Below, piece after piece: positions 1 through 5,321 of a stretch of 8,212 bases of DNA. This stretch comes from Cyclobacteriaceae bacterium (GTDB lineage Bacteria > Bacteroidota > Bacteroidia > Cytophagales > Cyclobacteriaceae), in NCBI GenBank assembly GCA_025455445.1, contig JALOMN010000101.1, forward strand, positions 1 to 8,212, written 5' to 3'. Under the pieces are notes generated by a model. That model saw only the letters and a program-made list of their open reading frames with translations, had not been told where the DNA came from and did no database searches. A program made the position numbers and the translations under genes. The first letter of the stretch is position 1; every line of letters begins with the position of its first letter.

Positions 1-167
1 CAGCACAATTTAATCTGATGGATGAATTGGGTATTTCGGGTGATGCCAAAGAAGCGGTATTATTTGCTGTGCTGGCGAATGAAGCATTGGCAGGAGGAAG
101 GCTGAAATTCGGAAATCGTTCAAAAGTTCCTTCTGTTTCGATGGGTAAAATTTCATTTCCGGTATAG
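1..167 (+). CDS. anmK: Anhydro-N-acetylmuramic acid kinase, C-terminal end (partial)
   Basis: The frame starting at position 3 stays open to a TAG stop at 165-167 and encodes the last 54 residues of a protein whose start lies outside the window. It contains the stretch GISGDAKEAVLFAVLANEAL followed by a short tail ending in ISFPV. That DAKEAvxFAxLAxexL pattern is the conserved C-terminal helix of AnmK, a cytoplasmic ASKHA-fold kinase that opens and phosphorylates 1,6-anhydro-MurNAc to MurNAc-6-phosphate during peptidoglycan recycling. ATP-binding residues lie upstream and cannot be checked here. It reads in the same direction as xth but is separated from it by about 97 bp of repeat-containing DNA, so cotranscription is uncertain. 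The identification rests on a short tail from memory of the family, yet the motif is distinctive. Confidence 0.85.
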   Translation, partial: AQFNLMDELGISGDAKEAVLFAVLANEALAGGRLKFGNRSKVPSVSMGKISFPV

Positions 168-183
168 GCAGTTATAGAATTTA

Positions 184-249
184 CTTTCTACTTTTAACTC
201 TCAACTTTCACCTTTTGACTTTTAACTTTCAACTTTTAACTTTCAACTT
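184..249. repeat. Tandem heptamer array, consensus CTTTYAA, nine copies
   Basis: Nine consecutive 7-bp units run from 184 to 246, followed by a partial CTT at 247-249. Five units match CTTTYAA exactly (CTTTTAA at 191, 219 and 233; CTTTCAA at 226 and 240), and the other four each differ at one base. The right half alternates CTTTTAA and CTTTCAA perfectly. The array fills most of the gap between anmK and xth and ends 15 bp before the xth start codon. It is not a CRISPR, having no spacers and too short a unit. Period 7 is not a multiple of three and the stretch is outside the coding frames, so it is a DNA- or RNA-level repeat of unknown role. Confidence 0.9.
213..244 (+). promoter_or_regulatory. 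Possible Bacteroidota-type promoter for xth inside the heptad array
   Basis: TTTTG at 213-217 resembles the -33 TTTG element, and TAACTTTC at 237-244 differs by one base from the -7 consensus TAnnTTTG. The gap between TTG and TA is 19 bp, within the range known for Bacteroides-type promoters. The array itself repeats TAACTTTC (also at 223-230), so such a match can arise by chance from the repeat. Transcription would begin about 10-15 nt before the xth ATG. This is a weak prediction. Confidence 0.22.
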
Positions 250-264
250 ATATTAAGCTTAGTT

Positions 265-1041
265 ATGTCGCAACTGCATTTAGTATCCTGGAACGTGAAT
301 GGAATTCGTGCTATTCTAAAAAAAGAATTTGTGCAAAGTGTGCGCGCCATGGCACCCGATATGATTTGTCTGCAGGAAACGAAAGCGCCTAAAGAAGAGG
401 CTTTGTCGGCCCTGGAGATGCTGCCCGAGTATAAGGCCTATGCAAATTCTTCAAAAGCGCGCAAAGGTTATTCAGGCACTGCCATATTGAGTAAAACCGA
501 ACCGATGGATGTGGTGTATGACATGGGTATTGAAGAGCACGACCAGGAAGGTCGTGTGATTGCTGCGGAATATCCTGCGTTTTTTTTGGTCACGGTGTAT
601 ACTCCCAATTCGGGTGAAGGTCTTGCGCGACTTGACTATCGCACCACGTGGGATGATGCCTTTCGCGAATACGTGCTCTGGCTGAACAGACGCAAGCCGG
701 TGATTATGTGTGGTGATTTTAATGTGGCCCATCAGGCGATTGATTTGGCTCGCCCAAAGGAAAACTATAATAAGTCGGCAGGCTACACACAAAAAGAGAT
801 AGATGGTTTTGATAAATTATTGAATGCAGGATTTATCGATACATTTCGTCATCTATATCCGGATACGGTGAAGTATTCTTATTGGAATTTTGTAACCAAT
901 GGCCGCGCCAAAAATGTAGGCTGGCGGATTGACCATTTTATCGTGCCACAAAAACTGACGAGTCATGTAAAAGATGCGCTGATCTATGATCAGTATTTTG
1001 GTTCTGATCATTGTCCGGTTGGATTAAAGATTCAAATCTAA
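265..1041 (+). CDS. xth: Exodeoxyribonuclease III / AP endonuclease (258 aa)
   Basis: This is a full-length ExoIII/Ape1-type enzyme of the endonuclease/exonuclease/phosphatase fold, a Mg-dependent cytoplasmic nuclease that cleaves 5' of abasic sites and removes 3' blocking groups in base excision repair. Visible motifs in order are SWNVNGIRA (8-16, metal-ligand Asn10), LQETK (36-40, Glu38), YSGTAI (69-74), VYTPNSG (111-117), CGDFN (149-153, Asp151 and Asn153), GWRIDHF (219-225, Asp223) and GSDHCP (246-251, catalytic pair Asp248-His249). All key residues are present and the length is normal for the family. ATG at 265 gives the usual N-terminus right before the first motif; no clear Shine-Dalgarno precedes it, as is common in Bacteroidota. 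A membrane-protein gene follows after 9 nt and is probably cotranscribed. Confidence 0.96.
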   Translation: MSQLHLVSWNVNGIRAILKKEFVQSVRAMAPDMICLQETKAPKEEALSALEMLPEYKAYANSSKARKGYSGTAILSKTEPMDVVYDMGIEEHDQEGRVIAAEYPAFFLVTVYTPNSGEGLARLDYRTTWDDAFREYVLWLNRRKPVIMCGDFNVAHQAIDLARPKENYNKSAGYTQKEIDGFDKLLNAGFIDTFRHLYPDTVKYSYWNFVTNGRAKNVGWRIDHFIVPQKLTSHVKDALIYDQYFGSDHCPVGLKIQI

Positions 1042-1050
1042 AAACTCTCA

Positions 1051-1686
1051 TTGCGCGTGTCAGAATTTCGTAACGCCTGGAAGGAGGCTTTCCAAGCAAA
1101 AGTTTTCCGCTACCAGTTTATTGGGGTGTTAGTTTCACTCATCGCAGTACTTATATATTTACCCACTTTTTTTAATGAAGTAATCGGCCCGAAAAAAGGA
1201 TTAGTACTGAATGATTTCGTTATGGGCTTATTCACACCACAAGATTATTCCTGGCCCATATTTTTATTGATTTATGCGTCACTGTCAGTTGTGGTGCAGG
1301 GTGTCATCAATCAGCCCGCTCAGATCTTGTTTGGGTTAATGTGTTACCTGCTTATCACACTGTTGCGCATGATTACCATGTATGTTTTCACCCTAGAACC
1401 ACCCATCGGAATCGTAATTCTCCATGACCCGTTGATAGATAAAATCGCTTATGGTGGAAGTGCTTTTACCAAAGACTTATTTTTTTCCGGACATGTTGCT
1501 ACCCTCACATTATTAACCTTCCTGGAACGCAGGCTTTGGGTTAAGTGGTTTGTTCTGTTGGCTACCCTTGTGGTTGGCTTCTTGCTAATTATCCAACGTG
1601 TGCATTATACGATTGACGTAGTGGTGGCGCCTGTTATGGTAGTGTTTATTGCACTAAGCCTTAAAAGAATGTTCAGATTGAGCTAA
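1051..1686 (+). CDS. PAP2_C / sphingomyelin-synthase-like integral membrane protein (211 aa)
   Basis: This is a very hydrophobic protein with about six membrane segments (roughly residues 22-40, 68-86, 90-113, 145-160, 163-181 and 186-206). It carries the signature of the PAP2_C class of lipid phosphatases/phosphotransferases: LLRMITMYVFTLEPP (104-118), KDLFFSGH (141-148) and HYTIDVVVA (185-193). The expected catalytic triad is His148, His185 and Asp189; the H-x3-D spacing matches sphingomyelin synthases, which move a phospho-headgroup between lipids. Lipid or lipid-phosphate substrate is likely; the exact reaction cannot be read from sequence. The start is the TTG at 1051 or the GTG at 1057, since no ATG occurs before residue 58. 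The gene is in the same frame as xth, 9 nt after its stop, suggesting one transcript. A generic PAP2 phosphatase is the main alternative. Confidence 0.82.
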   Translation: MRVSEFRNAWKEAFQAKVFRYQFIGVLVSLIAVLIYLPTFFNEVIGPKKGLVLNDFVMGLFTPQDYSWPIFLLIYASLSVVVQGVINQPAQILFGLMCYLLITLLRMITMYVFTLEPPIGIVILHDPLIDKIAYGGSAFTKDLFFSGHVATLTLLTFLERRLWVKWFVLLATLVVGFLLIIQRVHYTIDVVVAPVMVVFIALSLKRMFRLS

Positions 1687-1698
1687 TAGCCCTCATTA

Positions 1699-1727
1699 AC
1701 CTGCCTATGTACCTTATTAGCAGGTAC
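1699..1727 (+). terminator. Stem-loop after the xth-PAP2_C pair, possible weak terminator
   Basis: GTACCT (1709-1714) and AGGTAC (1722-1727) form a perfect 6-bp stem with a 7-nt loop. A competing pairing, ACCTGC (1699-1704) with GCAGGT (1720-1725), uses part of the same right arm. Only a short TTTATAG follows rather than a full T-tract, so a rho-independent terminator is possible but weak. The two mutually exclusive stems could also be chance. Confidence 0.35.
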
Positions 1728-1736
1728 TTTATAGCT

Positions 1737-1768
1737 GTTAAGAGAATTATATTTCTCTAATCCTTAAC
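1737..1768. other. Second stem-loop upstream of phyH remnant
   Basis: AGAGAA (1741-1746) pairs with TTCTCT (1753-1758) around a TTATAT loop, and flanking GTTA (1737-1740) can pair with TAAC (1765-1768) across a one-sided 6-nt bulge. There is no T-tract behind it. It may be part of a transcription-stop region or the leader of the next gene; function is unknown. Beyond these two hairpins I see nothing firm in the 142-bp gap, only a weak TAAAATTG (1798-1805) resembling a -7 element. Confidence 0.3.
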
Positions 1769-1828
1769 AACTTCTTCATCTTATCGTTACATATAGGTAA
1801 AATTGCACCCTCAAATCTGTGTGAAACG

Positions 1829-2538
1829 ATGGCATTGAATAGTAAGCAACCAAAAGATAGTGTACCAAGGGAATTTGACTACCCCTTATTTACCTTATCA
1901 GAAAAGATAACCCCGGAGCAGAAGCACTTTTTTGAAACGTATGGATTTCTGCACTTCAGAAATTTTATCAATCCGGATACAGTGAAAGCATTTTTGGCAG
2001 AGTCAGAGCGGGTGCAGGATGAATGGATAAAAAATGATGTAAAAATGGTGAACGGTGTACCAATTAAATATGGTACTGATGTGGATGGCCGCAGGATCGT
2101 TCAACGGTTTGCATTTCTTAATCATCATAGTCCACTAATGGCAGAGTTTTTAAAAGACCCCCGTTTCGAAGCGCTGTTTGAATTAATTGGATGCCAATGC
2201 TTAATGTGGGTATTCACTTCGATCGTTCATATACTGATAATGGTGGATTACGTTTGTTACCAGGCACACACAATAAAGGTCTTAAATCAATATTGTTTGG
2301 TAAAAGGTATCTTGATAACAAGCCAGATAAGAATGAAATAGGACTTAATGTAGAACCGGGCGATTTGACTATCCATGATGGCAGGCTATGGCATCGTGTG
2401 GCACAGTCGCCATACATTGGAGAAAAGAGTCGCAGACGTGTAATGTATGTACCTATCATTACCGGCAAGGTTTTAGAAAGAAATCAGGAAAGTAAGCCTA
2501 AATTGTATCAGCGATTTATGGCATTAACCAACAAATAA
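1829..2538 (+). pseudogene. Phytanoyl-CoA dioxygenase (PhyH) family gene broken by internal deletion and frameshift
   Basis: Two reading frames carry successive pieces of one PhyH-type Fe(II)/2-oxoglutarate dioxygenase. The first, from ATG 1829, is family-like through residue 121 (YGFLHFRNFI at 38-47, then GRRIVQRFAFLNHHSPLMAEF, ending ELIG near 2190) and then runs into nonsense to a stop at 2341. The second frame resumes at about 2191 with MPMLNVGIHFD, DNGGLRLLPGTH, the distal iron-ligand His in LWHRVA (codon 2392-2394) and the oxoglutarate-binding Arg region SRRRVMYVP, ending at 2538. The central segment that should hold the HxD iron-binding motif is missing, by my memory of the family about 40-60 residues. 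The second frame has a stop just upstream at 2179-2181, so no homologous sequence is hidden there. The frame offset implies a net loss of 3n+1 bp. Both halves are otherwise intact, indicating recent decay or an assembly error. As written, no active enzyme can be made. Confidence 0.85.
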
Positions 2539-2542
2539 TACA

Positions 2543-3328
2543 ATGGCTGAATTTGCCTTAATAACCGGTGCCAGCAGCGGCATCGGTTATTATTTTGCTC
2601 ATGAGTTGGCAAAAAGAAAACTCAACGTACTGATTATAGCGCGCTCAGAAGATAAACTGATAAAGTTGCGCGAAGAAATTTCCAACCAATACACAGTGCA
2701 GTGTCATTATCTGTTAAAGGATTTATCGCATCCTGATGCAGCTCGTGAGGTGTATGATTGGTGCGCTACCAACCAATACAAAGTCAATATATTAATTAAT
2801 AATGCCGGGTATGGATTGTTTGGATATTTTGAAAAGCAACCCATTGCTGAAATAAATAATATGATGAACTTAAACATGAACACACTGGTGGCACTGTGTC
2901 ATGTTTTTCTGCCGATGCTTAAAGAGAATTCAAAATCATACATTTTAAATGTAGCAAGCACCGCAGCATATCAGGCCGTGCCCACACTCAATACATATGC
3001 TGCAACTAAAGCATTTGTATTACTCTTCACCAGGGGCTTGCGCCATGAGTTAAAAGGTACTTCCGTTTCGGTTAGTTGTATAAGCCCGGGCGCCACCGAT
3101 ACCAACTTTATTCAGCGTGCAGGGTTGGAAGCAATTAAAGAAAAGGCAGATAAATTCAGCATGCGTGCGAATGAAGTAGCAAAGATTGGCATCGCACAAA
3201 TGTTTAAAGGCAAAGCTGAGATCATACCGGGGTTGATAAACATAATAACTTCTCAACTTACACAATGGGTTCCCAAGTCTTTAACCGAACGAATTGCAGC
3301 TAATATTTATAAGGATGCGCTGAAGTAA
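2543..3328 (+). CDS. Short-chain dehydrogenase/reductase, DltE-like (261 aa)
   Basis: This is a classical SDR with a Rossmann fold that oxidises or reduces an alcohol/ketone using NAD(P)(H). It shows the cofactor loop TGASSGIG (8-15), Asp60, NNAG (86-89), Asn111, and the catalytic Ser139, Tyr152 and Lys156 (YAATK), followed by SPGATDT. Arg34 at the end of the second strand (IIAR) suggests NADP preference, as in many such enzymes. The protein resembles the COG0300 (DltE-type) group, with a ~50-residue variable substrate lid near 190-230; the substrate cannot be inferred. Start ATG 2543 lies 4 nt after the stop of the phyH remnant, so the two once formed a tight operon, possibly acting on one lipid-like substrate, which is speculation. 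Its stop is 2 bp from the stop of the convergent murA. Confidence 0.92.
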   Translation: MAEFALITGASSGIGYYFAHELAKRKLNVLIIARSEDKLIKLREEISNQYTVQCHYLLKDLSHPDAAREVYDWCATNQYKVNILINNAGYGLFGYFEKQPIAEINNMMNLNMNTLVALCHVFLPMLKENSKSYILNVASTAAYQAVPTLNTYAATKAFVLLFTRGLRHELKGTSVSVSCISPGATDTNFIQRAGLEAIKEKADKFSMRANEVAKIGIAQMFKGKAEIIPGLINIITSQLTQWVPKSLTERIAANIYKDALK

Positions 3329-3330
3329 AA

Positions 3331-4635
3331 TCAGATTCGTTCTATCTGGGCGCCCAGCTTGCGGAGTCTGTTTTCAATATCCTGATAACCGCGATCGATT
3401 TGTTCTACATTCGAAATCTCGCTTTCGCCTTGAGCAGAAAGCGCAGCAATCAGCAAGGCAACACCTGCACGTATATCAGGAGATGACATCTTGATTCCGC
3501 GCAAAGCTTGCTTGCGATCTAAGCCAATTACTGTGGCGCGATGTGGATCGCACAATATAATTTGTGCACCCATGTCAATCAGTTTATCTACAAAAAATAA
3601 CCGGCTCTCAAACATCTTCTGATGGATAAGCACCGTGCCCTTTGCCTGCGTGGCTATAACCAGCACGATACTTAACAAGTCAGGGGTAAAGCCTGGCCAG
3701 GGAGCATCCGCAACGGTAAGTATGGAGCCGTCAATAAACGTTTCAATTTCATAATGCTCCTGTGCAGGAATATGAATATCATCACCTCTGAAATCCATTT
3801 TAATACCCAATCTTCTGAATATCTCTGGTATGATGCCCAACATATCGATACGACAATTCTTGATCGTGATTTCAGATTGTGTCATGGCCGCGAGGCCAAT
3901 AAAACTTCCAATCTCAATCATATCAGGAAGCAAGGTATGCTCTGTGCCCTGCAACTTTTCCACACCTTCAATGGTAAGCAGGTTAGATCCAATGCCACTT
4001 ATTTTTGCACCCATGCGATTAAGCATTGAGCAGAGTTGTTGCAAGTAGGGTTCGCAAGCCGCATTATAAATGGTGGTTGTTCCTTTGGCCATTACTGCCG
4101 CCATGATAATATTGGCCGTGCCAGTAACAGAAGCTTCATCCAGCAACATGTAACATCCTTTCAGATGATGCGCATCGATGAAGAACAGATTTTCGTCTGC
4201 CTGATATTTAAATTTTGCTCCCAGGTTTTGAAACCCGAGAAAGTGGGTGTCTAATCTTCTTCTGCCAATTTTGTCGCCACCGGGTTTAGGAATATTCGCT
4301 TCACCAAATCGCGCTAATATCGGACCGAGCAACATCACTGAGCCGCGCAGTGCACCTGCTTTCTTTCGGTACTCTTTTGTTTTTAAATACTCAATATTGA
4401 TGTGCGATGCAGTGAAACGGTATGATCCTGTGCCAAGCTTTTCCACTTTACAACCCAAATCACCAATCAATTCGATGAGTTTGTTTACATCAAGTATGTC
4501 GGGTATGTTGTGAATTGTAACCGGTTCAGCTGTGAGCAGTGGAGCACACAAAACCTGAAGAGCTTCGTTCTTGGCACCTTGCGGAATGATTTCTCCTTTT
4601 AAGCGTGTGCCACCCTTAATTTTAAATGAAGTCAT
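3331..4635 (-). CDS. murA: UDP-N-acetylglucosamine 1-carboxyvinyltransferase, Asp-type (434 aa)
   Basis: MurA transfers enolpyruvyl from PEP to UDP-GlcNAc, the first committed cytoplasmic step of peptidoglycan synthesis. Seen here are the N-terminal QGAKNEAL with Lys22-Asn23, Arg97, the catalytic loop GGDKIGRRRLDTHF (119-132), ASVTGTANIIMAA (168-180), the DMIEIGS signature (238-244), FTPD with Asp319 (counterpart of E. coli Asp305), FESRLFF and the C-terminal SPDIRAG...DRGY. The loop residue normally Cys115 in E. coli is Asp121 here. Asp at this position is known from Mycobacterium and Chlamydia and makes MurA insensitive to fosfomycin, which alkylates the Cys. Length is typical (about 420-440). 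The ATG overlaps the stop of the upstream DUF4290 gene by one base (TAATG), so translation is probably coupled to it. Confidence 0.97.
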   Translation of the reverse strand: MTSFKIKGGTRLKGEIIPQGAKNEALQVLCAPLLTAEPVTIHNIPDILDVNKLIELIGDLGCKVEKLGTGSYRFTASHINIEYLKTKEYRKKAGALRGSVMLLGPILARFGEANIPKPGGDKIGRRRLDTHFLGFQNLGAKFKYQADENLFFIDAHHLKGCYMLLDEASVTGTANIIMAAVMAKGTTTIYNAACEPYLQQLCSMLNRMGAKISGIGSNLLTIEGVEKLQGTEHTLLPDMIEIGSFIGLAAMTQSEITIKNCRIDMLGIIPEIFRRLGIKMDFRGDDIHIPAQEHYEIETFIDGSILTVADAPWPGFTPDLLSIVLVIATQAKGTVLIHQKMFESRLFFVDKLIDMGAQIILCDPHRATVIGLDRKQALRGIKMSSPDIRAGVALLIAALSAQGESEISNVEQIDRGYQDIENRLRKLGAQIERI

Positions 4636-5315
4636 TATTGATCTCTTCTGCGATGTTGATGACGATTCTTTTTGAAAGGCCTGTTGCCACGGTTTCGGTT
4701 GTCACCGCCACCACTGCCTTGCGGTCGCTGGCCACCGGGTTTGCGTTGCTCGCGATACAGTTTTTCAAATAAGTTGTCTTCTCTTACTTTATCCAGACTG
4801 AGTTTTAATTTTCCCTGTGAAAGTATTGCCAGGTCTTTTACAATGACAGAATCGTCTAAGGTTTCTTTGTTCCAGGCGCTGTAGAAAGTTTTCATCAACT
4901 TACCCAGGTAGATGGCCGACTCTTCCAACTCTTTAGGATCGTCTTTTTTGATCGCTTCCTTCACCAGCTTTTCAATATTTTTTCCATAATGCCTGAAACG
5001 CACATCCGATTGAGGATATTCCATTTTCGCAGGCTTCTTGAAAAGGATAGTGCGGTCGGGTGTTGAAAACGGATTGTCTACATCCAGGTTAAAATCAGCC
5101 ATGATATACAAATCATCCCACATACGCTGCGGATTTTCATGTGCCTCTTTTGCTACGGGTGCCAGTTGCTTAATAAGTTCTATTAAGGTAGTTGCTAATT
5201 GTGTGCGCTTTTCTTTATCAGGAACGGTGCGTATGTAGTTCACTAACTTCTGCACGTTGCGGCCATATTCTTTTAAAATGATGTGCTCGCGTGTGGTGTT
5301 ATATTCTCCAATCAT
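4635..5315 (-). CDS. DUF4290 domain protein with basic Gly/Arg-rich tail (226 aa)
   Basis: I recognise this as the Bacteroidota-restricted DUF4290 family, whose function is unknown. Residues 1-187 form a predicted soluble, mostly helical domain with conserved-looking patches YNTTREHIILKEYGRNVQKLV (start region), RMWDDLYIMADF (64-75), NPFSTP and RFRHYGKNIEKLV (the last echoing YGRNVQKLV, which hints at an internal repeat). Residues 188-226 are a low-complexity tail with 13 Lys/Arg, 7 Gly and only three acidic residues in 39 positions, ending HRRRDQ, the kind of disordered region that often binds RNA or DNA. There is no signal peptide or membrane segment. The gene sits 6 nt after the helicase and overlaps murA by 1 nt, so it belongs to the same operon. 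A role linking the wall or nucleic acids is only inference. Confidence 0.88.
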   Translation of the reverse strand: MIGEYNTTREHIILKEYGRNVQKLVNYIRTVPDKEKRTQLATTLIELIKQLAPVAKEAHENPQRMWDDLYIMADFNLDVDNPFSTPDRTILFKKPAKMEYPQSDVRFRHYGKNIEKLVKEAIKKDDPKELEESAIYLGKLMKTFYSAWNKETLDDSVIVKDLAILSQGKLKLSLDKVREDNLFEKLYREQRKPGGQRPQGSGGGDNRNRGNRPFKKNRHQHRRRDQ

Positions 5316-5321
5316 GTAATG

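Noticed and set aside
184..249. CRISPR array
   Set aside because: The unit is 7 bp with no spacers, and no cas genes are present.
472..792. Reverse-strand open frame inside xth
   Set aside because: Fully overlapped by a strongly supported gene and its translation shows no recognisable domain.
2215..2223. HFD in the second PhyH piece as the HxD iron site
   Set aside because: By comparison with human PHYH this aligns with the EHVD preceding NNG...PGTH, not the upstream HQD that binds iron.
2191..2341. Programmed frameshift or overlapping two-gene explanation for the PhyH frames
   Set aside because: A core family segment is missing as well as the frame, and the second frame has a stop directly upstream, so a deletion explains it better than recoding.
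3754..4513. Several forward open frames opposite murA
   Set aside because: They are antisense to a full-length MurA and their translations look like random composition.
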